Assembly: GCF_910578445.1 (NCBI RefSeq)
Contig: NZ_CAJTQC010000004.1
Coordinates: forward strand, 62,001-126,000
Origin: an uncultured Duncaniella sp.
GTDB lineage: Bacteria > Bacteroidota > Bacteroidia > Bacteroidales > Muribaculaceae
Length of the DNA: 64,000 bases
Reading direction: 5' to 3'
Both the position numbers and the translations under genes were made by a program. The notes under the pieces are model-generated. The model did no database searches. It had not been told where the DNA came from and worked only from the letters and a program-made list of their open reading frames with translations. Positions 34,672-42,733 of this stretch are shown here, in pieces (position 1 is the first letter of the stretch; each line of letters starts with the position of its first letter).

Positions 34672-35262
34672 TTATATGCGGGTCATAAATCTTGCATTCA
34701 AAGCGTCTTCTATCTGCGGTAGCAGCGGACTCACACCATCGTTGAGAATACGGCGGACACAGCTGTGGACCGAATCAGGCACGAAACGATCCTGCGAAGA
34801 TATTCTCGACAAGACCTGACCGCGATCAAAGTTGTTGCGAGCCATAACACGCTCCACACGCAAATCGAGCGGAGCATCTATTTCCCATACCTCGTCGACC
34901 ATTCGGTCGAGGCCACTCTGATAGAGTATGGCTGTCTCCACAAAGCAATCAGCCGGGCTGTTGCGCTCATACCATAAAGCAAGATCTCGTCTGACAGCAG
35001 AATGGACTATGGCATTAAGCCGCCGGAGCGCTTCGTAGTCGCCGAACACCACTTCACTAAGACGACGGCGGTCTATACGCCCGTCGTCCGTTATACATTC
35101 GCGATGAACTTTCTCGGCAATATCCCGTTTGATCGAGTCATCCGTATCCATTATCCGAGACGCACGGCTGTCACAGTCATAAACAGGATAACCCATAGCC
35201 CTGACGACACGGCTTACAACGGTTTTTCCGCATCCGATTCCTCCGGAAATGGCAGTTAACAT
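34672..35262 (-). CDS. coaE: Dephospho-CoA kinase
   Basis: A 196-residue P-loop kinase starting at MLTAISGGIGCGKT (ATG complementary to 35260-35262). The Walker A loop is GGIGCGKT, the substrate Asp is in VYDCDSRA, and the later LRVERVMARNNF carries the lid arginines. It phosphorylates dephospho-CoA in the last step of CoA synthesis. The frame is open 22 codons further upstream, but those residues are not family-like. It is the last gene of nusB-yajC-ybbR-coaE, a typical Bacteroidota arrangement. Confidence 0.92.
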   Translation of the reverse strand: MLTAISGGIGCGKTVVSRVVRAMGYPVYDCDSRASRIMDTDDSIKRDIAEKVHRECITDDGRIDRRRLSEVVFGDYEALRRLNAIVHSAVRRDLALWYERNSPADCFVETAILYQSGLDRMVDEVWEIDAPLDLRVERVMARNNFDRGQVLSRISSQDRFVPDSVHSCVRRILNDGVSPLLPQIEDALNARFMTRI

Positions 35263-35337
35263 AGGCTTAGATTTTAGCTGGAAGGGAGTTCTATTCAAAA
35301 ATATTCGCGAGACAGCCACGCCATACAAACCGGCTGT

Positions 35338-36309
35338 CTACTTGGCATTTTCAATTATATATTCAACGCTATCAGGCGAGAAGCTGACATTATGATATAC
35401 CCCGGGCAGCGACGACAATGTCACAGGAAGCTTCTTTTTCGATGGCTTTGCAGCATTGAAATCGACATACGCCTTAACCGGATAATCGTCATTATATGCG
35501 CTCATGGGCACGAGATAGCTCATCTCTATTTTCGAAGGAAACGTGATCAGATTAGCTCCTTCGGGGATATTCTCCACTTCAATGCCGACAGAACGCTTGC
35601 GCATAATCAACGGCTCGATCGGGACTGTGACCGTGACGACATCAGGAATAATACGCACTCCTGCTATCGGCTTGACCTTTACCTCATAGCGGGTTGTGTC
35701 CTTCAGCTCCGACTTGACAATAGGCTCTGTGGCGACAAATTTAAGCGAATGAGGAAGATCGGCCACGGAATAGAGCGTCACAGAATCGAAATCAGCTGTA
35801 ATCGGACCTGAAATTATATATTGTAGATTCGGCCTTATGTCAGCCTGAATCACAAGCTTCACCTTCACACCCGGCTGGGTAGTGAAAGGCAGACGCAATG
35901 AATCGGGACGGCACGACACAATCTGCACGCCGTTGCCGAAATATTCCCTCATGCGTGAATCGAGTTTCTGATGATTGACAACCAAGGCATTCCCCTCCAC
36001 GTTGTCGTGCCATTTAAGTTTGACCGGCGACATCTTCCCCCAGAAGAAACGCAAAAGCTGGGCATCCTTGCCTTTGACGCTGACACCGAACGAATGTGGA
36101 ACCTGTCCTATGATAGTCACGCTGTCGGGCACATCCTGAAGTTCAACCGGGACATCAAAATCGCGCTGCACCTCAGTGTCAAGCGAAAGAAAGACCCAGA
36201 AAACAAAAGCTACCGCCACGAAAAGCAGATAGAGCAAGACGTTTTGGCCGCGGCTCGATTTAAGAGCCGCGGTCACTTTCGTCTGTATTTTCCGAGCCTT
36301 CTCGTTCAT
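35338..36309 (-). CDS. YbbR-like (CdaR-family) protein
   Basis: A 323-residue protein with one N-terminal membrane helix (about residues 25-42, VLLYLLFVAVAFVFWVFLSL) followed by YbbR-type beta repeats facing the periplasm (FDVPVELQDVPDSVTI, VKVKLVIQAD, VEVENIPEG-like VGIEVENIPEGANL). In Firmicutes, YbbR/CdaR regulates the diadenylate cyclase CdaA; no cyclase gene is adjacent here. It starts 13 bp after yajC. Its stop codon falls inside a small inverted repeat (35311-35317 with 35332-35338) that lacks a T-run. Confidence 0.85.
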   Translation of the reverse strand: MNEKARKIQTKVTAALKSSRGQNVLLYLLFVAVAFVFWVFLSLDTEVQRDFDVPVELQDVPDSVTIIGQVPHSFGVSVKGKDAQLLRFFWGKMSPVKLKWHDNVEGNALVVNHQKLDSRMREYFGNGVQIVSCRPDSLRLPFTTQPGVKVKLVIQADIRPNLQYIISGPITADFDSVTLYSVADLPHSLKFVATEPIVKSELKDTTRYEVKVKPIAGVRIIPDVVTVTVPIEPLIMRKRSVGIEVENIPEGANLITFPSKIEMSYLVPMSAYNDDYPVKAYVDFNAAKPSKKKLPVTLSSLPGVYHNVSFSPDSVEYIIENAK

Positions 36310-36321
36310 CAGAGAAGCCGA

Positions 36322-36645
36322 TTATTTGTTTTCCTTCTCAGCGGCATCACGCGCAGCCTGCTGGGCCGAAGGATAAACCGAGCCCTTGTCAACAGTGATG
36401 CGCACATCTTTGGCAATTTCAATCGAGAAAGTCGTGTCATCGATGCTCTTTATCTTGCCATAGATACCTCCGGCTGTAACGACCGGATCATTGACACGGA
36501 GACCTTCACGGAACTTCTTGATTTCGTTCTGACGCTTCTGCTGCGGACGGATCATCATGAAATAGAATACGGCGATAAGCGCTACAATCATGAGGATGTT
36601 GGCCCAGCTTGAGTCGATGCTCTGGAGGAGAATTGTGTTAAGCAT
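36322..36645 (-). CDS. yajC: Preprotein translocase subunit YajC
   Basis: A 107-residue protein with one membrane helix (about residues 16-33, ILMIVALIAVFYFMMI) followed at once by RPQQKRQNEIKKF, and a small beta domain with GDPVVTAGGIYGKI-like VNDPVVTAGGIYGKI. This is the YajC signature; it associates with SecDF at the inner membrane. It lies 93 bp downstream of nusB and 13 bp upstream of the ybbR-like gene. Confidence 0.94.
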   Translation of the reverse strand: MLNTILLQSIDSSWANILMIVALIAVFYFMMIRPQQKRQNEIKKFREGLRVNDPVVTAGGIYGKIKSIDDTTFSIEIAKDVRITVDKGSVYPSAQQAARDAAEKENK

Positions 36646-36738
36646 AATTTTTCAGTTATTAGGAATGAGTAATTAATATCTATTATTAACAATATAACAA
36701 CAGGAAATGGCTATTCTCTCACAGCCACCTGATTTATT

Positions 36739-38178
36739 TTATGCCTTCAGAAGTTTTCCCTCTTCTTTCAGGCTGTTTATCACCGAATAGAGGATACCGT
36801 TGATAAACGCACCGCTTCGCGGAGTGCTGTAGGCGTTGGCAATCTCGATATACTCGTTAAGGCTCACGGCGATAGGAATTGCAGGGAAATTCAGGATTTC
36901 GGCCATTGCAGTCACCATAATCACAGTGTCCATAAACGCAAGGCGCTCGGCATCCCAACGGTGACGGTTGACAAACGAATCGATTTTTTCGCGATACTGC
37001 TGGTAGTTCTTGACAGCGAATTCAAAGAGTTCGCCACCGAAACGGCTGTCTTCGTCATCTTTGTACTGAGGGAGCAATCTCACGTCTGCACCATCATTCT
37101 TGCTTTGTCCGAAACGGCGGATTGTCTTGAGCACGAATGTACCCATGACATGCAGGTCGTCATTCCAATAGACGGATTTCGACTCGAGAGCTTCAGCCAG
37201 TTCATCACCGGGAAGAATGATAGTCTTGTAGACCTGACGCCAGAAATCAGCATCTTCCTCAAAAGTGGTTTCCTCGGTGCGGCTCATATACTCCTTGTAA
37301 AGTTCGCTTTCGACAATCTGGTCAAGCAAAGCTTTCAACAGGATGGCATCCGAATCCCAGTTTATCTTGGTTTCATCGACATAAGCCTGAAAATCCGGAT
37401 TCTCAGTAAGAGCTTTTATATATTTATTGTCGACAAAGCGCATGTTGGGATGCAAATCCTCGTCAGTGGGGAGAAATTTATGTTTCGCCACGTCAAGACG
37501 CTGATCCTGCAGGCGAGTGATCTCGACAGCAAGCAGGAGCAGGCTGTGGTAAAGTTCATGAGCCTTGTCAAGAGAATAGTCGAGAGCGTTTCGTGCGTGA
37601 TTGAAAAGCCCGCGGTTATCATTATACTCATTAAGGGTGTGCAAGAGCGAGTTGACGCCACGTGTAAACCCGGCCACGGTAAAAGCAGGATTTTTACGTG
37701 CGGCCGCCACAAACGCGGGATTGTTTGCCACAAGATTGGTGATTATTGATGCCCACAAAGCCACATCGTCTTTCAGCTCCGGCTTCTTTAAGCGTATGTA
37801 GCTCTTATAAGCAGGAAGCGACGGGATAGCCTCATAAATCTCAGGAATAACATCATCGAACTGCGAGATGCCCGAACGGTCGCGCAATATGATCGTACGG
37901 ATTTCATCCAGCCCGTTGAGCGAACGGGCAAGAGCGTTTCGCTCGATATGTCTGTTGACTACCATGCCCCGCAGTGGCGACTGGCGACGGCCGGACGACA
38001 CATCGAAACCGGACATCTCCAGAACCATCATCAGCAAATCAAGATAAAGTTCATGGCCATACTTCTTATCGCGGGATGGATTTTCAGCCGGCGGCTCAAT
38101 CTTGAATTCACTCTGTGTCAACAGGTAAGAATAGAGGAGCTGCACTACTTTGATACGTATCAAAACTCGATTTATCAT
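36739..38178 (-). CDS. nusB: Transcription antitermination factor NusB with large internal insertion
   Basis: A 479-residue protein, far longer than E. coli NusB (about 140) and also longer than the roughly 310 residues I recall for Bacteroides. It begins MINRVLIRIKVVQLLYSYLL and ends with the NusB core: ERLAFMDTVIMVTAMAEIL, ISVSLNEYIEIA-like PIAVSLNEYIEIANAYST, GAFINGILYSVI. The extra part lies at about residues 38-205. Some of its motifs recur in order later: HELY at 42 and 207, YK-Y at 124 and 294, and W with T five residues on at 142 and 313. NusB with NusE binds boxA RNA. It is first in nusB-yajC-ybbR-coaE. Confidence 0.88.
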   Translation of the reverse strand: MINRVLIRIKVVQLLYSYLLTQSEFKIEPPAENPSRDKKYGHELYLDLLMMVLEMSGFDVSSGRRQSPLRGMVVNRHIERNALARSLNGLDEIRTIILRDRSGISQFDDVIPEIYEAIPSLPAYKSYIRLKKPELKDDVALWASIITNLVANNPAFVAAARKNPAFTVAGFTRGVNSLLHTLNEYNDNRGLFNHARNALDYSLDKAHELYHSLLLLAVEITRLQDQRLDVAKHKFLPTDEDLHPNMRFVDNKYIKALTENPDFQAYVDETKINWDSDAILLKALLDQIVESELYKEYMSRTEETTFEEDADFWRQVYKTIILPGDELAEALESKSVYWNDDLHVMGTFVLKTIRRFGQSKNDGADVRLLPQYKDDEDSRFGGELFEFAVKNYQQYREKIDSFVNRHRWDAERLAFMDTVIMVTAMAEILNFPAIPIAVSLNEYIEIANAYSTPRSGAFINGILYSVINSLKEEGKLLKA

Positions 38179-38222
38179 GATTATAAAGACCTATTTGTAT
38201 CTTGCTACTGATTTTAACGCTG

Positions 38223-38230
38223 CAAATTTA
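38223..38230 (-). promoter_or_regulatory. -7 box of nusB
   Basis: TAAATTTG on the minus strand, 45 bp upstream of the nusB ATG at 38178. No clear -33 element was found. Confidence 0.5.
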
Positions 38231-38299
38231 CGACTTTTTTCTTTTATTCTCCCATAATTGAACGACTAAAACTTCACTCAAAACATTTTTCCTGTTTTA

Positions 38300-38331
38300 T
38301 TTGTTAAAACACAAAAATAGTTGTAACTTTG
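38300..38331 (+). promoter_or_regulatory. Promoter of rho
   Basis: TTTG at 38300-38303, 20-bp spacer, TAACTTTG at 38324-38331, a full consensus match. It lies 475 bp before the rho ATG. Confidence 0.7.
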
Positions 38332-38477
38332 CACTGACTAATACTGCGTCTCTGATTCCAATCCGATTTTCCATTAGCAGGAAGCAATAAGTCCGACTAA
38401 TAACGCGACCACAAACAATCAGAACGACGATAATTTTGATTGCAAATCACCGCTATCGGCCAACGGCAATTCGGCGG

Positions 38478-38618
38478 ATGCATCTGGACTACAATCCTCA
38501 CCATTACCATCTTTTAGTCTTAATAGCAGTTTCGACTATTTTTTTCTCCATTATATTTTCTTTAAAGGCAATCATCATGCCATTTAAGAAAAAAACAACT
38601 TTACAATTGTTCCATTAA
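38478..38618 (+). CDS. Possible leader ORF upstream of rho
   Basis: A 46-codon ORF within the rho leader. It starts MHLDYNPHHYHLLVLIAV, continues with a hydrophobic stretch and ends in a basic tail before TAA. It could be a regulatory leader peptide or a small membrane protein, or chance. No promoter of its own and no Shine-Dalgarno site are visible. It ends 188 bp before rho. Confidence 0.3.
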   Translation: MHLDYNPHHYHLLVLIAVSTIFFSIIFSLKAIIMPFKKKTTLQLFH

Positions 38619-38806
38619 CCCGGAAAATCTATTATTTCACACCACTCCAAAAACAATCCAGTTGTTATCGGTTAAGTTGTTCCGGAAATGACAGTTCCGG
38701 GATTAAGATTTATGGTTCAATCTCTTACGCTAAACAGCAATATATTAAAACTACTATAATCCCCCACCAAGCCGGTGAGTTCTGCTTGCCGCACACATAT
38801 ATAAAT

Positions 38807-40963
38807 ATGTATAACTACAACGAACTTGAAGCCATGGAGGACTCGCAGTTGCGGGAAATCGGAAAATCACATGGCATAAAGAAATTTGAGACTTCCGATA
38901 AGGAAAACCTTATCTACGACATTCTCGAACAGCAGGCACGTGACGTGGCTGCCACTTCTACCGCCAACATATCCAAGGGACGCAGACCTAAAAAAGAGGT
39001 CAAGGACGACAAGCCGCAGCCTACCCAGAAACAAAAGAAAAACAACGCTGACGACAAGCAGCAGGCTCAGGAAGCAACATCCGAGACAAATACCCCTGAA
39101 GCTCAGCCGGCCAAGCGTCGCGGACGCAAGCCTAAAGCCGAGTCTCAACAGCCTGAAACGATTGAAACTCAGGCCGAGCCACAGGTCGACGACAATCAGC
39201 CTGTCGAGCCACAACAGCCCGATGGCGAACAGCAGCCCAAAAAACGCCGTGGCCGTCCTCCACGCAATCCACGTCTGCAGGAAGCCGACAATCTTAATGA
39301 ATCAAAATCTGATGAAACTCAGATTCAGGATAATAATGCCCCAACTGAGGCCATCGGTGAAGCAGAAGAGCCACGCCTCCTGCCGGCTCCCCGGCAGGCG
39401 ACAGAAATCATGAATGTTCAGGATGTAGAGCCGGCTGAAAGCAACCACCAAACCAACAACCAAGACGCTGCGATTGCAGATCAGCCACAAGAAGACCGTC
39501 CCCGTCACGGCGTCTTCATCCGCCCCGGCCAGTCACCCGACATGCTTTCACTGAATGCCGACGGAAATCCCGCACCGGAAGCCCAACAACAGCCCAAACG
39601 CGATTTCCGTCCTAAAGACAGTTCGTTCGGCTCATTCTTCCCTCGCGCCGGAGGCCGGACATTCGCTCCGCGTTCCCAGCAGGAAAAAGAACAGGCAGCA
39701 CAGACTCCACAACCGGCCGCACCGATAGTGCTTGGAGAACCCGGAATGGAAAAACAGCAGCCACAAGGAAAGAAAAACAAAAAGAACCGCAATAAGAACC
39801 AGCAGTTCGAACAGCAGAAAGCCCAGCAGTTACAGCCATATAATTTCGATGGCATCATCGAAACTACAGGTGTACTCGAAATTGACCCCGCAGGTCATGG
39901 CTTCCTCCGTTCAAGCGACTACAACTACCTCCCCTCGCCCGACGATGTGCTTGTAACCAAAGAGCAGATCAAACAATATGCCCTTCGTACAGGCGACGTT
40001 GTCGACGCGACCCTGCGCGCACCACGCGAAGGCGACAAATACTACCCTCTCAGCTCAGTCCGCAGCATCAACGGCCGCAGCCCTGAATATATCCGCGACC
40101 GCGTTGCTTTCGAACATCTCACACCGTTGTTCCCCAACGAGAAATTCGACCTGACATCCGGACGTTCAAGCAACATATCGACCCGCGTAGTCGACATGTT
40201 CTCACCTATCGGCAAGGGACAGCGCGGCCTCATCGTAGCTCCGCCGAAGACAGGTAAGACCCTTCTGCTCAAAGACATCGCAAACGCAATTGCCGAGAAT
40301 CATCCCGAAACCTACATCATGATTCTCCTGATTGACGAACGCCCTGAAGAAGTCACCGACATGAGCCGCAGTGTCAATGCGGAAGTAATCGCATCCACCT
40401 TCGACGAACCGGCCGACCGTCATGTCAAAATAGCATCTATCGTCCTCGAAAAAGCCAAACGCATGGTTGAATGTGGCCACGACGTTGTGATTCTGCTTGA
40501 CTCAATAACCCGTCTCGCCCGCGCATACAACACATGTGCGCCTGCATCCGGCAAGATTCTTTCAGGCGGTGTTGACGCCAACGCCCTCCAGAAACCCAAA
40601 CGCTTCTTCGGTGCAGCACGAAACATCGAGAACGGAGGTTCGCTGACAATCATCGCCACAGCCCTGACCGAAACAAGCTCAAAGATGGACGAAGTCATCT
40701 TCGAGGAATTCAAGGGCACAGGCAACATGGAGCTTCAGCTCGACCGCAAGCTCTCCAATAAACGCATCTTCCCGGCTGTCGACATCATGGCTTCATCAAC
40801 CCGTCGCGACGATCTTCTCTTACGCAACGAGACCCTCAACCGCATGTGGATTCTCCGCCGATTCCTCAGCGACCGCAATTCAATCGAGGCTATGGAATTC
40901 ATCAAGGACCGCATGGAGCGCACATCCGACAACGATGAACTTTTACGGACAATGGGCGACTAA
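38807..40963 (+). CDS. rho: Transcription termination factor Rho with long disordered insert
   Basis: A 718-residue Rho (E. coli: 419) starting at ATG 38807; an in-frame TTG at 38786 is less likely. Rho_N SAP-like helices are at about residues 1-45. A Pro/Gln/Glu/Lys-rich low-complexity region spans about 46-342, including AT-hook-like RRGRKPK and RRGRPPR. The RNA-binding cold-shock fold follows (from FDGIIETTGVLEI), then the RecA-like ATPase with Walker A APPKTGKT and Walker B VVILLDSITRLARAYN. In Bacteroides, an intrinsically disordered region in Rho has been reported to drive phase separation and gut fitness; this insert is of that kind. The gene ends at a 30-bp hairpin. Confidence 0.95.
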   Translation: MYNYNELEAMEDSQLREIGKSHGIKKFETSDKENLIYDILEQQARDVAATSTANISKGRRPKKEVKDDKPQPTQKQKKNNADDKQQAQEATSETNTPEAQPAKRRGRKPKAESQQPETIETQAEPQVDDNQPVEPQQPDGEQQPKKRRGRPPRNPRLQEADNLNESKSDETQIQDNNAPTEAIGEAEEPRLLPAPRQATEIMNVQDVEPAESNHQTNNQDAAIADQPQEDRPRHGVFIRPGQSPDMLSLNADGNPAPEAQQQPKRDFRPKDSSFGSFFPRAGGRTFAPRSQQEKEQAAQTPQPAAPIVLGEPGMEKQQPQGKKNKKNRNKNQQFEQQKAQQLQPYNFDGIIETTGVLEIDPAGHGFLRSSDYNYLPSPDDVLVTKEQIKQYALRTGDVVDATLRAPREGDKYYPLSSVRSINGRSPEYIRDRVAFEHLTPLFPNEKFDLTSGRSSNISTRVVDMFSPIGKGQRGLIVAPPKTGKTLLLKDIANAIAENHPETYIMILLIDERPEEVTDMSRSVNAEVIASTFDEPADRHVKIASIVLEKAKRMVECGHDVVILLDSITRLARAYNTCAPASGKILSGGVDANALQKPKRFFGAARNIENGGSLTIIATALTETSSKMDEVIFEEFKGTGNMELQLDRKLSNKRIFPAVDIMASSTRRDDLLLRNETLNRMWILRRFLSDRNSIEAMEFIKDRMERTSDNDELLRTMGD

Positions 40964-40971
40964 ACCCACAA

Positions 40972-41036
40972 TTAGTCCGAATAACACAACGGCCTGCTAC
41001 AGAAATTGTAGCAGGCCGTTGTGTTATTCGGACTAA
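40972..41036. terminator. 30-bp perfect hairpin between convergent rho and rpiB
   Basis: Arms 40972-41001 and 41007-41036 are perfectly complementary over 30 bp with a five-base loop. It is symmetric for both convergent genes, and its right arm ends 11 bp before the rpiB stop. No T-run follows on either strand. Confidence 0.75.
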
Positions 41037-41047
41037 ATATACTAATG

Positions 41048-41506
41048 TTATCGCTGTGCGACAGGAATTTTTTCGACACGGCGCTCATGACGGCCACCAT
41101 CGAAAGGCGTATTCAGGAACTTTTCAACGATATTTATAGCCGTTACGTTATCAATGAAACGTGCAGGAAGCACAAGCACGTTCGCATTGTTGTGACGTCG
41201 TGCAAGTTCAGCCAGCTCCTCATTCCAGCATAGAGCCGCACGTATGCCCTGATGCTTGTTGAGTGTCATGCCGATGCCATTGCCGGATCCACATAAAGCG
41301 ATAGCCGGATAGACCTCACCGTCTTCAACAGCAAACGCACAGGGATGAGCGAAATCGGCATAGTCACAGCTGTCCGACGAATATGTCCCGAAATCCTTAT
41401 ACGCGATATTCATCGAATCGAAATACCCCTCAAGGACCATTTTCATTTCATATCCGGCGTGGTCGCTACAAAAGCCGACAGGTAAGTTTTCCTTTAAAAT
41501 AGACAT
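41048..41506 (-). CDS. rpiB: Ribose-5-phosphate isomerase B
   Basis: A 152-residue RpiB/LacAB-family enzyme. Visible motifs are GFCSDHAGYEMK at the N-terminus, the substrate loop LCGSGNGIGMTLNKHQGIRAALCWN with the usual catalytic Cys position, and HNNANVLVLPARFI. It interconverts ribose-5-phosphate and ribulose-5-phosphate in the pentose phosphate pathway. It is last in yicC-gmk-nadD-DUF5063-rpiB and ends at the 30-bp hairpin. Confidence 0.93.
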   Translation of the reverse strand: MSILKENLPVGFCSDHAGYEMKMVLEGYFDSMNIAYKDFGTYSSDSCDYADFAHPCAFAVEDGEVYPAIALCGSGNGIGMTLNKHQGIRAALCWNEELAELARRHNNANVLVLPARFIDNVTAINIVEKFLNTPFDGGRHERRVEKIPVAQR

Positions 41507-41544
41507 AAGTATTGATTATTTATGTTTAGGGTTTTATATTGTTC

Positions 41545-42081
41545 CTACATATCCATATCATTGTCGTCATCATCATCGTCCGACGAATAGAACAGATGGT
41601 TCAGAGGGCGCATCAGATTGCACACACGCTGACTCCAATATGAGCCGAAATCATCCCTGACAGCCGTCAGGGCGGCATTGACCACCTCTGCCGGAGCATC
41701 CTTCACAGTCACGATGAAATTGTAGAGCACCTGAAACACATCGCAGATACCTTCGGCAACACTCATGCCTATCGGGGTGTCGGAATATTTCATATCCTCC
41801 TCAAACACCTCGAGATAGACATCGTCCGCACCGAGAAGATTTTCAATCTGCCTGCGCATCGACTCATAATAGTCCTCGTCAAGGAAACTCTCGATATAAG
41901 CGTCATCCTCATCGATCAGAGGCTCAGGCTTTAAATCGGATGCTGAAATATAGATACGTGGAAGCAACCTCAACATCGAAGCGACAAAGGCACTCCGCGT
42001 CGACTCGCGCGCATTTTCGACAGCATAACAAAACTCATTGCAAAGCGCAATGAAAGCCAGAGAATTAGGACTAAGCTCCAT
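41545..42081 (-). CDS. DUF5063 family protein
   Basis: A 178-residue protein when started at MELSPNSLAFIALCNEFC (ATG complementary to 42079-42081), overlapping the end of nadD by 11 bp. The frame extends 11 codons further, deeper into nadD. The body is all-helical (VENARESTRSAFVASMLRLLPRIYI, VAEGICDVFQVLYNFIVTVKD), and it ends in an Asp-run tail (SSDDDDDDNDMDM). I recognise it as DUF5063, a Bacteroidota family of unknown function commonly found beside nadD. Coupling to nadD suggests coexpression but not a role. Confidence 0.78.
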   Translation of the reverse strand: MELSPNSLAFIALCNEFCYAVENARESTRSAFVASMLRLLPRIYISASDLKPEPLIDEDDAYIESFLDEDYYESMRRQIENLLGADDVYLEVFEEDMKYSDTPIGMSVAEGICDVFQVLYNFIVTVKDAPAEVVNAALTAVRDDFGSYWSQRVCNLMRPLNHLFYSSDDDDDDNDMDM

Positions 42082-42646
42082 ATAGTTTATTCTGTTTGAT
42101 GTAATCAAATACACCGTTCGGGAGGAAATGGCTCATATCCTTCCCTCGGGCAATCGCTTTTCTCAGAAACGTACTCGAAATGTCAGCCGTAGGCGCATTT
42201 ATCACATCCACGCCGTCTTCATATATAGTCCCGACAGGATAACCCGGACGAGGATAGACAACCACTCCGAAATCCGAAAGGATAGACTCATGGTCTTTCC
42301 ACTGGTCAAAAATCTTCCAATTGTCACTGCCGATAATCAGCTTGAACGTGTGACGCGGATAGCGTTTTTCCAGATAGCGGAGCGTGTTGATTGTATATGA
42401 CGGCTTCGGCATCGTAAGTTCATAGTCGCATACATTCAGCCCTTTGCTTGTGCCGATGGCTATTTCAAGCATCTTTAGACGCATGAGATCCGGGATCAGC
42501 TCGTCAGACCCCGCCTTAAGCGGATTGAGAGGTGAAAGGGTCAGCCATACCTCATCGAAACCACCGAACTGCTGCATATAGCTTGCAAGCATCAGATGGC
42601 CTATATGTACAGGATTGAACGATCCGCCTAAAATTCCGATTGTCAT
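42071..42646 (-). CDS. nadD: Nicotinate-nucleotide adenylyltransferase
   Basis: A 191-residue nucleotidyltransferase with the adenylyl-transfer motif GGSFNPVHIGHLMLA near the N-terminus, SPLNPLK, IIGSDNWKIFDQW, and the C-terminal ISSTFLRKAI that closes the active site (ISST-x-(I/L)R). It converts nicotinate mononucleotide and ATP to NaAD in NAD synthesis. It lies between gmk and the DUF5063 gene. Confidence 0.94.
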   Translation of the reverse strand: MTIGILGGSFNPVHIGHLMLASYMQQFGGFDEVWLTLSPLNPLKAGSDELIPDLMRLKMLEIAIGTSKGLNVCDYELTMPKPSYTINTLRYLEKRYPRHTFKLIIGSDNWKIFDQWKDHESILSDFGVVVYPRPGYPVGTIYEDGVDVINAPTADISSTFLRKAIARGKDMSHFLPNGVFDYIKQNKLYGA

Positions 42647-42733
42647 TGCTGAGATAATAAATCACTGAATTTATAACTTCCCCTAAGACACGAATGTTCA
42701 TTCGGCAAAGGAAGTCGCGCATTTGTTTATTTT

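Larger units (their letters stand above)
38179..38806. other. 628-bp divergent nusB/rho control region with long rho leader
   Basis: It contains the nusB -7 box (38223-38230), the complete rho promoter (38300-38331), and then about 470 bp of apparent rho 5' leader. The leader contains a possible 46-codon hydrophobic upstream ORF (38478-38618). It has no other gene. A leader this long suggests post-initiation control of rho, as is known for rho autoregulation in other bacteria. Confidence 0.55.

Noticed and set aside
36739..38178. NusB as two genes joined by a frameshift or a chimera
   Set aside because: The frame is open throughout, with the conserved NusB start and C-terminal core. The insert has the same codon style as the rest and shows in-order similarity to the following segment.
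38786..38806. TTG start for rho seven codons upstream
   Set aside because: ATG 38807 gives MYNYNELEAM, consistent with the Rho_N helix start. There is no support for the extra residues.
42082..42114. Longer start for the DUF5063 protein
   Set aside because: The extra 11 codons extend its overlap with nadD from 11 to 44 bp, and MELSPNS is a more typical N-terminus.
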